From NCBI RefSeq assembly GCF_001875665.1, contig NZ_MLAL01000017.1, positions 1 to 64,000 of the forward strand: a DNA stretch of 64,000 nt. Direction: 5' to 3'. Made by a program: the position numbers and the translations under genes. This DNA is from Corynebacterium sp. NML130628. Its GTDB lineage: Bacteria; Actinomycetota; Actinomycetes; Mycobacteriales; Mycobacteriaceae. Position 1 is the first letter of the stretch. The number at the start of each line of letters is the position of its first letter. Below, piece by piece: positions 1-8,569 of the stretch. The notes beneath the pieces were generated by a model that was not told the DNA's origin, made no database searches, and saw nothing but the letters and a program-made list of their open reading frames with translations.

Positions 1-217
1 AACACCGACTGGGTTGCCTGAGAAAGTCACGATTATCCGCACAACAAGTAAGACCGCGCCGACGCCGTGTGCGTTGATGATGCATTGTTAACCATGATTC
101 CAGTCCACAACCACTTGACACCGAACGTCCAAACATCTAGCACTTTTCGCACCAGCACTTTTGAATGTATGGCCCAAATGTGGTTGCGTCTTTTGTTACT
201 CGGGCTGGCTGGGGCGA
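1..217. other. gene-free left edge
   Basis: No convincing coding sequence is seen here. Open frames crossing it also run through the palindromic repeats to the right, so they are not credible. The stretch ends in repeat-derived sequence. Confidence 0.5.
181..204. repeat. orphan right end of a class B element
   Basis: The sequence ggttgcgtcttttgttact resembles the class B right end TTGCGTCCTTTGTCACT with two changes. No left end or CCCAGGTC core is found to its left, so this is a degraded half element. Confidence 0.5.
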
Positions 218-292
218 CACCAAAATCCCTGTTTTTGGGAAACGCCGTCAGCATTTCCCCAGGTCGTCGGTGCTGCGTGGAGGAATTTGGTG
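218..292 (-). repeat. class A palindromic element, copy 1
   Basis: Left end CACCAAAATCCC, right end GGAATTTGGTG, 75 bp long. The core reads TTTCCCCAGGTCG, so the element is in reverse orientation relative to the GACCTGGGGAAAC form. It lies beyond the 3' end of the leftward transporter gene. Confidence 0.8.
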
Positions 293-311
293 CGTGCTGC
301 CTCAGGGTGTG

Positions 312-337
312 CACCGAATTCCCTGATTTCGGGAAGG
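312..337. repeat. orphan left end of a class A element
   Basis: CACCGAATTCCCTGATTTCG resembles the left end of the neighbouring full copy. The right end is missing. The following CCCAGGTC at 351-358 has been absorbed into the terminator hairpin of the transporter gene. Confidence 0.55.
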
Positions 338-340
338 CCA

Positions 341-370
341 ATAAGAAAAAGCCCAGGTCGGTCCTGGGCT
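341..370 (-). terminator. intrinsic terminator of the yhhQ-like gene
   Basis: On the minus strand AGCCCAGG-ACCGA-CCTGGGCT forms a perfect 8-bp stem followed by TTTTTCTT. It lies 27 nt past the stop codon. Half of the stem is the CCCAGGTC core of the intergenic repeats, which suggests a co-opted repeat fragment. Confidence 0.85.
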
Positions 371-396
371 GTGATGGAATGTGGTGCGTGGTTCCT

Positions 397-1044
397 TTAA
401 AGCGCTTGCTCGCGGCGTCGCACCCACGCGATGGTCGGGTAGGTGATTGGGAGGAGGACGACTTCGAGCAGGGTCTTCCACAGGAAGCCGACGACGACGT
501 AGTTGATGAACTGGCCCGGCGTTTCGATGCCGATCACTGCCGCTGCGATGGCGCAGAACAGGAGGGTATCGGCGAACTCGCCGACGATGGTGGAGCCGAT
601 GAGGCGTGCCCACAGTCGGTCGTGCCCGAACCGGTCTTTCATTTTCTGCAACACCCACGCGTTGAGTAGCTGGCCTGCGATGTAGCCTGCCAGGGATGCC
701 ATGACGATGCGTGGCATGAGGCCGAGGATCGTCGAGAAGGGTTCTTGCATGTCGTAGAAGTCGGCGCCGGGGAGCCAGATGGCGATGTAGAAGGATACGA
801 CGGCCAGGATGGCGATGCCGAACCCGGTGAAGATTGCCCGGCGGGCGGCTTTGAATCCGTAGACTTCGGCGAGCACGTCGCCGAGGACGTATGCAAGTGG
901 GAAGAGGAAGAAGGCGCCGTCGGTGATGAATGGTCCGAGGGCGACTCCCTTCTGTGCTGTGATGTTGGAAATGAGGAAGACGGCGCAGAACACAGATACC
1001 AGTACAGGGTAAAGCGATCGCGCAATAGTTTCTTGGTTTGTCAC
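397..1044 (-). CDS. queuosine precursor transporter, YhhQ/VUT (DUF165) family
   Basis: An integral membrane protein of about 215 residues with six or so hydrophobic segments. The N-terminal region ([10 protein letters not shown], then [16 protein letters not shown]) and the later GEFADTLLF and [12 protein letters not shown] segments are typical of the VUT/YhhQ family, which imports queuosine precursors (preQ0/preQ1 or queuine). The GTG start at 1044 is preferred because a TAGGAT box lies just upstream; an in-frame ATG at 1065 is the alternative and would overlap the start of gluQ. The gene is divergent from gluQ, which acts on queuosine-modified tRNA, and this supports a queuosine role. Family assignment is firm; the exact substrate is inferred. 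Confidence 0.88.
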   Translation of the reverse strand: MTNQETIARSLYPVLVSVFCAVFLISNITAQKGVALGPFITDGAFFLFPLAYVLGDVLAEVYGFKAARRAIFTGFGIAILAVVSFYIAIWLPGADFYDMQEPFSTILGLMPRIVMASLAGYIAGQLLNAWVLQKMKDRFGHDRLWARLIGSTIVGEFADTLLFCAIAAAVIGIETPGQFINYVVVGFLWKTLLEVVLLPITYPTIAWVRRREQAL

Positions 1045-1051
1045 GGCTACA

Positions 1052-1060
1052 TATCCTATA
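1052..1060. promoter_or_regulatory. near-symmetric -10 box shared by yhhQ-like gene and gluQ
   Basis: TATCCT at 1052-1057 on the plus strand ends 6 nt before the gluQ ATG. The same bases read TATAGGATA on the minus strand, with TAGGAT ending 8 nt before the GTG at 1044. Both genes could be leaderless and fire from one AT-rich box. Confidence 0.55.
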
Positions 1061-1063
1061 CAC

Positions 1064-1984
1064 ATGAATGCTGGACGGTATGCACCTTCTCCGAGTGGGG
1101 ATCTTCATTTTGGTAATTTGCGCACGGCGCTGTTGGCGTGGTTGTTCGCGCGGCAGAGTGGGCGGCGTTTTTGGTTGCGGGTGGAGGATGTTGATTCGGA
1201 GCGTTCGTCGGAGGAGGCGGGGCGTCGTCAGATAGGGGATTTGGTGGCGTTGGGTCTTGATTTTGATCCGCCGGTGGTGTGGCAGTCGCAGCGGTCGGCG
1301 TTGTATAAGGCGGCGTTGTCGCAGCTCCCGGTGTATGAGTGTTACTGCACGCGCCGAGAGATTCGGGAGGCTGCGAGTGCGCCGCATGCGCAGCCTGGGC
1401 TGTACCCGGGCACGTGCAGGGACTTGGATGAGGAGCAGCGAGCTTTTCGACGTCACCAGCTTTCGCAAGAGGGCCGCATGCCTGCCCTTCGCCTCCGTGC
1501 CGAGGTGCGGGAGTGGACGGTGCGGGACTTCTTCGCGGGGGAGGTGACGGGGCCCGTTGATGACGTGGTGGTGCGTCGCGGTGGGAATCTTGCGCAGGCG
1601 CAGGCGGGTGACTGGGCGTATAACTTAGCCGTGGTTGTCGACGACGTGGAGCAGGGGGTTGACCAGGTGGTTCGCGGGGATGACCTGTTGATGTCGGCGC
1701 CCGCGCAGGCGTACATGACGCACTTGTTGGGCGGGCGGGAGCCGGAGTATGTGCACGTGCCGTTGGTGCTCAACGCGGAGGGGAAGCGGCTGGCGAAGCG
1801 TGATGGGGCGGTGACGTTCGCGGAGATGTCGCAACGTGTTGGGGCGGAGGGGGTTGTGCGGGCGCTGGCGGAATCGGTCGGGTGTGCGGGTGCTGGGACT
1901 GTGCAGGAGATCCTTGCGCGCTTTGATCCTGAGAGGCTTTCAGGGGATCCATTCGTCTGGACAAATACACCCGCGCGGGGGTAA
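1064..1984 (+). CDS. gluQ: glutamyl-Q tRNA(Asp) synthetase
   Basis: A 306-residue GluRS-like protein that attaches glutamate to the queuosine base of tRNA(Asp), independent of the 3' end. It has the class I signature [13 protein letters not shown] at residues 6-18 (HIGH equivalent), the zinc-site pattern CYC...Y...C (YECYCTRRE then LYPGTC), and a KRLAKRDGA (KMSK equivalent) loop. It lacks the anticodon-binding domain of GluRS, as expected for GluQ. The ATG start places a TATCCT box 6 nt upstream, so translation is probably leaderless. Its divergent neighbour is a queuosine precursor transporter, so the pair covers uptake and terminal modification of Q. Confidence 0.93.
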   Translation: MNAGRYAPSPSGDLHFGNLRTALLAWLFARQSGRRFWLRVEDVDSERSSEEAGRRQIGDLVALGLDFDPPVVWQSQRSALYKAALSQLPVYECYCTRREIREAASAPHAQPGLYPGTCRDLDEEQRAFRRHQLSQEGRMPALRLRAEVREWTVRDFFAGEVTGPVDDVVVRRGGNLAQAQAGDWAYNLAVVVDDVEQGVDQVVRGDDLLMSAPAQAYMTHLLGGREPEYVHVPLVLNAEGKRLAKRDGAVTFAEMSQRVGAEGVVRALAESVGCAGAGTVQEILARFDPERLSGDPFVWTNTPARG

Positions 1985-2156
1985 TCGCAGGTCGGATTAC
2001 ATGCATGTGATGGAAAGATTTTGACGACAACTGTGCAGGTCCAGGCACTCGCTGAAATTTAACTGTCAAAAGTGCTTGAAACTTCTTAAAAAACGTTCAT
2101 GATGAATGGATAACTACAGATAACAGACAGCTGCCTCTGAGGGGAGTTTCAAGAAC

Positions 2157-5100
2157 ATGCGAAATCGTAGAATGTCAGCCACGGTGGTGGCGCTGGCACT
2201 GGGGGCGTCGGCGCTCGTAGCGCCACAGGTGGATGCGCAGAGCATGGGGGACAACCGCTGCCACGACGTGTTGAGCGCGAACACCCTGTTCCCGCACCAG
2301 CACGTCGGTGCGGTGAGTACGCCGAACGAGGGGTCGTTTGAGACGGGTACCCGTGCCGTCGTGAACGAGCATGGCCAGGTCGAGGTGTACTACTGGGTCA
2401 GCCTTCACGGTGATGGCGAACATGCTGTGGACTCGATGGTTTCCGAGCTTCGCATGAACCAGACCCGTATTGCTGCCGAGTTCGATGAAACTTTCACGCT
2501 GTCAGCGGTTTCAGTGGGGGAGACGATCCCGGGTGCGGGACGCACCGGAGAAGACAGCACGACCAATATGGACCTGAAGGTCACCGGAAGCGCCCTCGTC
2601 GACCGGACGGAGCTGCACCTGTCAGAGAGCACCCCGGAGGTTTCTGCGAAGGTGACCCTTGAAGGTGGCAAGGACATCGTCGAAGGCGAAACACGGACCT
2701 TCGCATGGGTCGCTCGAAGCGCAGGTACCGGCTACGAGAACTTCTCGAACCGGCTGGGGTTCGAAGCCCGAAATATTGCCGAGGTAGACCTGCTGCCAGT
2801 GCCGGCAGAGAACGCGCAGTGCTACCCGCTGCAGGCGGCCCAGGACAAGGTGCCGGTTGTTACCGCGAACGGCAAGGAATTTGCTACGAACATCCAGGTA
2901 AGCAACGGTTCTGAGGTCGACTACGGTCGTGTGATTGCCGTAGTGAAGCGCGACGGTAAGCCTGTTGAGGGCGCGAATGCGCGCGTCGACAAGGATGGGC
3001 GCGTTTACGTCACCCTGCCTGTCGGTGGGACTGGTGATGTCGACAACGAAAAGCCGGAAACCCTTCAGGTGGAGGTGTACGCCACCCCGCGCGCAGGCGC
3101 CGACGAGCTCAACCTGCAGAAGTACAAGGAAAACGCCAAGATCGGCGAAACCTTCCAGCTCAAGACCAAGCAGTGGGCCCCAAGCTACAGCGACAAGAAA
3201 ACCTCTCCAGGCAAGACCGCAACTATCCCGCTGAACCCAGGCGAGCCGGCGTACCCCGACGGCACCACCTTCAAGGTCATCGGCGCCACCCCAAGTAGCG
3301 AAGATCGCCAATGGAACGTCGTCCTCGAGCCAAAAAGCAACGCGCTCAAGGTGACCGCTCCTCTCAATGCTCGCCTCGAAGACACCGTGACCGTGCAGGT
3401 CAAGGCATCTTACCCGGACGGCTCCCACGACGTGCTGACGTCCGTGGTCGGCGTTGACACGACCCTGGCGCAGGGCCACAACCCTGGCTACGACGTCGTG
3501 ATCACCCGCCCATCCGTCACGGTCACCCTGCCGCAGGTCCGTGACCCAGAGTTGCCGGTCGGCTCGACGTTCAAGACCGCCCCTGATCAGCAGTTCGGTG
3601 ACTGGAAGGTGGGCGTCGATAAGCGGACGGGCGTAATCACCGCCACGCCGCCAGCCAACGCCCGCGACGGCGAAACCAAGACCATCAACGTCGAGGTGAC
3701 CTTCCCGGACGGCTCCACCAAGATTGTCCCAGGCACCGTCATCGTCAGCGCACCACCGCGTGCTGAGAACCCAGACGCCTACTACCTGGCGGAAACCACC
3801 CGCCCAGGCGTCGAAGTCACGGTCCCTGCCCCAGAGTTCAGCGCGGAAGCGCCGAAGGGAACCAAGTTCTCCATCCACGACGCCTACAAGATTCCGAAGG
3901 GCTGGAAGGCCAACGTCGGCCAGGACGGCTCCGTCACCGCCACCCCACCTGCCGACGCCAAGCCAGGCGACCGCATCGTGGTCCCCGTCCAGATCACCTA
4001 CCCAGACGGCTCCTCGATCACCCGCCCGGCAGTCGTCGTCGTAATTGACGACGCCCCCAAGGGCACCAACGACGTCCAGTTCCCACCAAAGTCGACCAAA
4101 CCGGGCACCGTCGTAGTCGTCACCCCGAAGGATGGTGCCGAAGGCTCCACCTACGTCGTCGAGCAGAAGGACGTCCCTGCGGGCTGGACCATCAACATCG
4201 ACAAAAACACCGGTGTCGCGCACGTCACCCCACCTGCCGACGCCAAACCAGGCGACTTCGGCGTCATCAACGTGAAGGTCACCGATCCGAAGGGCAACAC
4301 CATCACGCGGCCAATCGTCGTGACCGTCGTCGACGATCCAGCCGCCCCCGTCGACCCGAAGCCGGCCACCCCTGCTGCTCCGGACCAGAACTACGCCCCG
4401 AAGCAGACCAAGCCGAACCAGACCGTCACCGTCAACCCGACGCCACGCGCGCCGGGCGGCACCACCTTCGTCATCTCGCCTGGGTACAAGGCGCCGAAGG
4501 GCTGGAAGGTCACCGTCGGCGAGGACGGCGGCGTCACCGCCACCCCACCTGCCGACGCCAAGTCCGGCGACTACACCGTCGTCCCAGTCGACATCACCTA
4601 CCCAGACGGCCAGAAAGTCACGCGCCCAGCAACCATCCTCGTTGTTGACGACGCCGACACCCCAGAAGGCCAACCACCAGTCGACTACAACCCAAGCCGC
4701 ACCAAGGGCGGCGTCACCGTCGTCGTGCCGCCGAGCACCAAGCCAGACGGCGCGACTTTCAAGATCGTCGACGGCTGGAAAGCCCCCGAAGGCTGGGACG
4801 TCAACGTGAACGGCGACGGTTCCGTCTCCGTCACGCCACCTAGCAACGCTAAGCCAGGCGACCAGGTCGTCGTCCCGGTAGAGATCACCTACCCAGGCGG
4901 CAAGACCGTCACCCGCCCAGCCGTCGTTACCGTCACCGGCGACACCCCGTCGACCTCTGCCGGCAACACCCCTCCAACCATCGAGGTCACCCCTAAACCA
5001 GGCTCCACGGAGAAGATCGTTGTTACCCCGGGCACGCTGAACATCGTGATCAACGTGCCAGGCGCCAACATCGGCAACCTCAAACTGCCCGAAGGTTGGA

Positions 5101-5798
5101 CCGCTAAGCGCGAGGGCGACAAGGTCATCATCGTCCCTCCAGCAAACCGGACCCCAGACCCCAAGGGCTTCGACATCAAGATCCCAGGCCGCGACGGCGA
5201 CGTCACCGTCCACGTCGTAGTCGAGGGCGACAAGGACAAGCCGAAAACCCCAGGCAAGAGCTCGGCCGATGACCTGCAGCGCTGCTTCGCCGACATGTCC
5301 TCCCACGGCGGGCCACTCCTGTGGCTCATCCCGCTCGGGCTGGCAGTCGCCGTCGGCGCGCCGCTGCTCGCAGCAATGGGCCCAGAGATCAGTGCCTCTG
5401 CCCGCCGCGTCTCCGAGCAGATGAACATCCCGAACCCATTCGGCAACTTCGGCGACAACCGACCTGACTTCCTGAAGCAGCTCGACATCGAAGCCGCACG
5501 CCTGAACGCCAAGTTTGGCCCGCAGGCCACCGAGGCCCTCGGCGCCATCGCGGCAGTCACGCTCGGCATCGGTGCCCTGGCCGGCCTGCTCTCCCTGTGT
5601 GCCCCAGGTGAGAATGGCGCAGCCAACAAGATCCAGCAGAGCTCCAACGAGGGTTCCTCGCTCGGCGACTTCCTCGGGCGGAAGCCTTCGACAACTGCCA
5701 CGGCTACCGCTACGGAGTCCGCTACCACCACGGCAGCAGCTCCTACGACGACGGAGCCTACAACCACCGCTGGACCGACCACTCCTAAGGAGAAGTAA
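2157..5798 (+). CDS. large secreted Rib-repeat (YPDG) surface protein
   Basis: 1213 residues. The signal peptide (RNRRMSATVVALALGASALVAP...VDAQS) spans residues 1-28. A unique N-terminal region of about 250 residues follows. Then come six or more Rib/YPDG-type units at about residues 345-960, each with the motifs PPADAKPGD and ITYPDGxxxTRPA. A linker leads to a C-terminal module: SSADDLQRC, a hydrophobic helix (LLWLIPLGLAVAVGAPLL), about 45 polar residues, a second helix (IAAVTLGIGALAGLLSL), then CAPGE and a Thr-rich tail. No LPXTG sorting signal is present. The start is supported by gaggGGAG about 15 nt upstream. Rib repeats are stalk-like adhesin domains in Gram-positives. The same C-terminal module occurs in the 2145-residue protein at 34.2 kb, so it probably anchors both in the envelope; the ligand is unknown. 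Confidence 0.85.
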   Translation: MRNRRMSATVVALALGASALVAPQVDAQSMGDNRCHDVLSANTLFPHQHVGAVSTPNEGSFETGTRAVVNEHGQVEVYYWVSLHGDGEHAVDSMVSELRMNQTRIAAEFDETFTLSAVSVGETIPGAGRTGEDSTTNMDLKVTGSALVDRTELHLSESTPEVSAKVTLEGGKDIVEGETRTFAWVARSAGTGYENFSNRLGFEARNIAEVDLLPVPAENAQCYPLQAAQDKVPVVTANGKEFATNIQVSNGSEVDYGRVIAVVKRDGKPVEGANARVDKDGRVYVTLPVGGTGDVDNEKPETLQVEVYATPRAGADELNLQKYKENAKIGETFQLKTKQWAPSYSDKKTSPGKTATIPLNPGEPAYPDGTTFKVIGATPSSEDRQWNVVLEPKSNALKVTAPLNARLEDTVTVQVKASYPDGSHDVLTSVVGVDTTLAQGHNPGYDVVITRPSVTVTLPQVRDPELPVGSTFKTAPDQQFGDWKVGVDKRTGVITATPPANARDGETKTINVEVTFPDGSTKIVPGTVIVSAPPRAENPDAYYLAETTRPGVEVTVPAPEFSAEAPKGTKFSIHDAYKIPKGWKANVGQDGSVTATPPADAKPGDRIVVPVQITYPDGSSITRPAVVVVIDDAPKGTNDVQFPPKSTKPGTVVVVTPKDGAEGSTYVVEQKDVPAGWTINIDKNTGVAHVTPPADAKPGDFGVINVKVTDPKGNTITRPIVVTVVDDPAAPVDPKPATPAAPDQNYAPKQTKPNQTVTVNPTPRAPGGTTFVISPGYKAPKGWKVTVGEDGGVTATPPADAKSGDYTVVPVDITYPDGQKVTRPATILVVDDADTPEGQPPVDYNPSRTKGGVTVVVPPSTKPDGATFKIVDGWKAPEGWDVNVNGDGSVSVTPPSNAKPGDQVVVPVEITYPGGKTVTRPAVVTVTGDTPSTSAGNTPPTIEVTPKPGSTEKIVVTPGTLNIVINVPGANIGNLKLPEGWTAKREGDKVIIVPPANRTPDPKGFDIKIPGRDGDVTVHVVVEGDKDKPKTPGKSSADDLQRCFADMSSHGGPLLWLIPLGLAVAVGAPLLAAMGPEISASARRVSEQMNIPNPFGNFGDNRPDFLKQLDIEAARLNAKFGPQATEALGAIAAVTLGIGALAGLLSLCAPGENGAANKIQQSSNEGSSLGDFLGRKPSTTATATATESATTTAAAPTTTEPTTTAGPTTPKEK

Positions 5799-5818
5799 CC
5801 TCCCCTTGGGCCCCGCCT

Positions 5819-5857
5819 AAACCCCGCGACCTACCCCATAGGCCGCGGGGTTTTGTT
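5819..5857 (+). terminator. intrinsic terminator of the Rib surface protein gene
   Basis: AAACCCCGCG and CGCGGGGTTTT pair around a 15-nt loop, followed by a T-rich tail, 20 nt after the stop codon. Confidence 0.88.
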
Positions 5858-5880
5858 TATGACCTCGCGCCGGACGCGCG

Positions 5881-5954
5881 CACCAAATTCCCTCGCGCGG
5901 AGGGCGTGACCTGGGGAAACGCCTTGGCGCCTTCCCAAAAGCAGGAATTTGGTG
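5881..5954 (+). repeat. class A palindromic element, copy 2
   Basis: 74 bp, ends CACCAAATTCC / GGAATTTGGTG, core GTGACCTGGGGAAACGCC in forward orientation. Nearly identical to the next copy across its full length, so the two are a recent local duplication. Confidence 0.9.
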
Positions 5955-5973
5955 CGCACCGAGAAGGAAACGA

Positions 5974-6047
5974 CACCAAATTCCCTCGCGCGGAGGGCGT
6001 GACCTGGGGAAACGTCTCGGCGCCTTCCCAAAAACAGGAATTTGGTG
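5974..6047 (+). repeat. class A palindromic element, copy 3
   Basis: 74 bp, forward orientation. It differs from the copy 20 bp upstream at only a few positions (AAACGTCTCGG versus AAACGCCTTGG, and one base near the right end). Confidence 0.9.
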
Positions 6048-6065
6048 TCTTGCCGTGGGGTTTGA

Positions 6066-6143
6066 GTGACAATGGACGCAATTCTTGTTGGGGGAGAGGC
6101 TGAAAGCCCAGGTCGTAAAAATGGGGGGTGCGTCTTTTGTCAC
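6066..6143. repeat. class B palindromic element, copy 1
   Basis: 78 bp. Left end GTGACAATGGACGCAA, right end TGCGTCTTTTGTCAC, internal AGCCCAGGTCGT core. The arms pair imperfectly. It lies in a head-to-tail cluster with three class A elements between a surface protein gene and a convergent tRNA. Confidence 0.85.
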
Positions 6144-6160
6144 TGGTGCGGGGGAAGGAG

Positions 6161-6234
6161 CACCAAATTCCCTCGCGCGGCGGGCGCGACCTGGGGAAAT
6201 GCCTTGGCGCCTTCCCAAATCCAGGAATTTGGTG
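6161..6234 (+). repeat. class A palindromic element, copy 4
   Basis: 74 bp, forward orientation, very similar to copies 2 and 3 including the CTCGCGCGG segment after the left end and GCCTTGGCGCCTTCCC after the core. Confidence 0.9.
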
Positions 6235-6266
6235 CCCAAGCCCGAGCCACGAGCACAAGCCGAACA

Positions 6267-6309
6267 CGAAAACAGCGCACCCGGCGAAAAACTTCGGTCG
6301 GGTGCGCTG
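6267..6309 (-). terminator. terminator of tRNA-Ser
   Basis: On the minus strand CAGCGCACCCG pairs with CGGGTGCGCTG around a 15-nt loop and is followed by TTTTCG. It begins about 10 nt after the tRNA 3' end. Confidence 0.85.
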
Positions 6310-6319
6310 TGAAAAAGCG

Positions 6320-6405
6320 CGGAGGATGTGGGATTTGAACCCACGAGGGTCGTGAAACCCGCACGCGTTCCAGGCGTGTGACATAGGCCGCTAGTCGAAT
6401 CCTCC
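6320..6405 (-). tRNA. tRNA-Ser(GGA)
   Basis: Minus-strand cloverleaf with acceptor GGAGGAT / ATCCTCC and discriminator G. The anticodon stem CACGC/GCGTG encloses the loop CTGGAAC (anticodon GGA, reads UCC/UCU). A long variable arm (class II tRNA) is followed by the T arm GTGGGTTCAAATCCCAC. The 3' CCA is not encoded. Confidence 0.95.
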
Positions 6406-6485
6406 TAGTTGCGACACATCAAGCGTCGAGGGACTACTTTAACCCATTCACCGGCTTCATACAAAACGCCAGCGCAATAATTGTT

Positions 6486-6514
6486 TTGCAACGCCTAAAG
6501 CTTCAAGCTAGAGT
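6486..6514 (+). promoter_or_regulatory. promoter of the SRP RNA gene
   Basis: -35 TTGCAA (6486-6491), 17-bp spacer, -10 TAGAGT (6509-6514). The predicted start, about 6521, coincides with the 5' end of the folded RNA. Confidence 0.75.
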
Positions 6515-6520
6515 GTTCTG

Positions 6521-6612
6521 CAGGATCTCACGCGGTGCTCATCTCGTGAACTCCCCCAGGGCGGGAACGCAGCAAGGGTAAGCGGGCGCTGGCAGGTGCG
6601 TGAGGTCCCCTT
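6521..6612 (+). ncRNA. ffs: signal recognition particle RNA (4.5S type)
   Basis: Terminal helix GGATCTCACGC with GCGTGAGGTCC. The apical part carries the conserved SRP domain IV pattern CAGGGCGGGAACGCAGCAAGGG, seen here as AGGGCGGGAACGCAGCAAGG. The transcript ends in CCCCTTTTTATT, which acts as terminator. It binds Ffh in membrane protein targeting. Confidence 0.92.
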
Positions 6613-6731
6613 TTTATTGGGGTAAAACAGGGGAAAATCGGGATAAAACCGTCGCGCGGGGTGGGGTGTCGCTAGTACGATGATGGCTCGTTAGTAGACA
6701 GGACTCAGTACACGGATAGGACACCACGACA

Positions 6732-8018
6732 TTGAATACCCCGTTGAAAGAATTAGATGCTGAGCAGCTCGCAAGTCTGGCTGCTGAGTTGCGTGAGCAG
6801 TACAAGCAGCTGGAGGAGACCAACATGGCGTTGGATCTCACGAGGGGGAAGCCGTCGGCGCGCCAGTTGGATCTGGCGGATGAGCTGTTGGCGCTGCCGG
6901 GTGTGGGGAATCACCGGGATGCGTCGGGTGTGGACGTGCGTAATTACGGCGGGTTGACGGGCATTTTGCAGTTGCGCGAGCTGTGGTCCGAGGTGCTCGG
7001 CGTTGATCCGAACCTGTTGGTGGCGGGGGACTCGTCGTCGCTAAATATTATGTTTGACCTGGTGTCTTGGGCGTACACGTTTGGCACGAATGATTCGCCG
7101 CGGCCGTGGGCTGAGGAGCAGCGCGAGCACGCGATTAAGTGGCTGTGCCCAGTGCCCGGCTACGACCGCCACTTCACGATTACGGAGCGTTTCGGCTTCG
7201 AAATGATCACGGTCCCGCTGCTGGAGGACGGCCCCGACATGGACGTCGTGGAGGAGTTGGTGAAGGACCCAGCTGTCAAGGGCATGTGGTGCGTGCCGGT
7301 GTTTTCCAACCCGACGGGTGCGGTGTACTCGCAGGCGACTATCGAGCGCCTGGCGGCGATGGAGACGGCCGCGCCGGACTTCCGCATTGTGTGGGATAAC
7401 GCGTACGCGGTGCACACGCTGACGGATACGTTCCCGGTGAACGTGGACGTGCTTGAGGTGTCTGCGAAGGCTGGCAACCCGAATCGTTTCTGGTACATGT
7501 CGTCGACGTCGAAAATTACGCATGCGGGCTCGGGCGTGGCGTTTTTTGCCTCGTCGGAGGAGAACCTGGAGTGGTACGTCTCGATTGCGAATGTGCGCGG
7601 TATCGGCCCGAATAAGGTGAACCAGTTGGCGCACGCGATGTACTTCAAGGACGCGAATGGGCTGCGGGAGATTATGCAGAAGCATGCCGAGTCGCTGGCG
7701 CCGAAGTTTGAGGCGGTGCTTGAGGTGCTGGAGAACCGGCTCGGGGGCACGGGTGTGGCGTCCTGGTCGAAGCCGGAGGGTGGCTACTTCATTTCCTTGG
7801 ATGTGATGGATGGGACTGCGACTCGCGTGTGGGAGCTGGCGAAGCAGGCTGGTATCAGCCTGACGAAGGCGGGCTCGGCGTTCCCGCATGGGCAGGACCC
7901 GAACGACCGCAATATTCGTTTGGCGCCGTCGATGCCGCCGCTTGAGGAGGTCACGAAGGCGATGGACGGCGTGGCCACGTGCGTGCTGCTTGCGGCGGCG
8001 GAGAAGCTCGGCGCATGA
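6732..8018 (+). CDS. aspT: aspartate aminotransferase, AspT type
   Basis: 428 residues, PLP-dependent class I/II aminotransferase closely resembling the Corynebacterium AspT subgroup. The N-terminal LDLTRGKPS, the mid-region VPVFSNPTGAVYS (Asn contacting PLP), DNAYAVH, and the Schiff-base lysine in STSKITHAGSG are all present. It transaminates aspartate/oxaloacetate, feeding the lysC-asd pathway also encoded here. The start is TTG, with AGGA about 10 nt upstream and no better upstream start. It overlaps the next gene by 4 bp and precedes dnaX, the usual corynebacterial order. Confidence 0.9.
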   Translation: MNTPLKELDAEQLASLAAELREQYKQLEETNMALDLTRGKPSARQLDLADELLALPGVGNHRDASGVDVRNYGGLTGILQLRELWSEVLGVDPNLLVAGDSSSLNIMFDLVSWAYTFGTNDSPRPWAEEQREHAIKWLCPVPGYDRHFTITERFGFEMITVPLLEDGPDMDVVEELVKDPAVKGMWCVPVFSNPTGAVYSQATIERLAAMETAAPDFRIVWDNAYAVHTLTDTFPVNVDVLEVSAKAGNPNRFWYMSSTSKITHAGSGVAFFASSEENLEWYVSIANVRGIGPNKVNQLAHAMYFKDANGLREIMQKHAESLAPKFEAVLEVLENRLGGTGVASWSKPEGGYFISLDVMDGTATRVWELAKQAGISLTKAGSAFPHGQDPNDRNIRLAPSMPPLEEVTKAMDGVATCVLLAAAEKLGA

Positions 8019-8551
8019 CGGGAGACGAGCTCGCTGCCTGGTTGGCCTCGGTGTTCCCGGGGATGCAGCTTTCGCTTATCGACGCCCGCGCCGCCGCCAC
8101 CGCGGAACTGGACGGTGCGAACGTAGCGGTGACTGCCGGGTTCAGCGGCACCGATTTGGGCCTGGTGTTGGCGGACGATGACGCCACCCAGGTGGTGTGT
8201 GAGGTGATGGCGGTGGGGGACGTCGATAAGCAGGTGCTTGCGCAGGCCGTCGTGGACGCGACCCGCGAACTTGAGCGGCTTGGGGTGCCGGGCCAGCCGG
8301 GCGTGCTGCTCGAGGGGCTGCTGGCGAACGCGCCGGGCACCGTGCGTCATGGGCTGTTGCGGGAGCCGGAGGTGTTTGCGCAGGGCACCCCAATGGTGCG
8401 TGAGCCGGGCCGAATCACGCTGCTTCTGGAGCTGATTGCCCTGACGGATGAGGAGTTCGGGATCGCTTCAGAGCAGGGCTATCCGGTGCTGGAGCGGCGT
8501 CTGCGCAGGCGTGGCGTGGATGTGAAAGATTGGCGCCGGGAAGAGGGCTGA
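8015..8551 (+). CDS. conserved hypothetical protein between aspT and dnaX
   Basis: 178 residues, ATG start overlapping the aspT stop (ATGA), so translationally coupled. Soluble, acidic, with no signal peptide or membrane segment. Recognisable stretches are GFSGTDLGLVLADDD, LERLGVPGQPGVLLEGLLANAPGTVRHGLL and EQGYPVLERRLRRRGVDVKDWRR at the C-terminus. I do not recognise a characterised family. The conserved location between aspT and dnaX in corynebacteria is its main context; a link to either neighbour is not shown. Confidence 0.75.
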   Translation: MTGDELAAWLASVFPGMQLSLIDARAAATAELDGANVAVTAGFSGTDLGLVLADDDATQVVCEVMAVGDVDKQVLAQAVVDATRELERLGVPGQPGVLLEGLLANAPGTVRHGLLREPEVFAQGTPMVREPGRITLLLELIALTDEEFGIASEQGYPVLERRLRRRGVDVKDWRREEG

Positions 8552-8556
8552 TCGTC

Positions 8557-8562
8557 TACACT
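8557..8562 (+). promoter_or_regulatory. -10 box of dnaX (leaderless)
   Basis: TACACT ends 7 nt before the dnaX GTG and no Shine-Dalgarno sequence is present, so transcription should begin at or next to the start codon. Confidence 0.6.
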
Positions 8563-8569
8563 TGGCGCC

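Noticed and set aside
302-1468. 388-codon minus-strand frame over the yhhQ-like and gluQ genes
   Set aside because: Arg/Pro/His-rich translation crossing two well-supported genes in other frames and a terminator.
2622-5306. Very long antisense open frame opposite the first Rib protein
   Set aside because: It mirrors the repetitive high-GC coding sequence on the plus strand. Its translation is rich in Asp/Val/Gly/Arg/Trp without any domain, and it has no start signals.
5700-5798. LPXTG sorting signal in the Rib proteins
   Set aside because: The C-terminal tails have neither LPxTG nor the hydrophobic-then-basic ending; the hydrophobic helices lie well inside the chain.
5881-6234. Regularly spaced similar repeats resembling a CRISPR array
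   Set aside because: The units are 74-bp palindromes with conserved interiors; the gaps are short, unequal and not spacer-like, and no cas genes are nearby.
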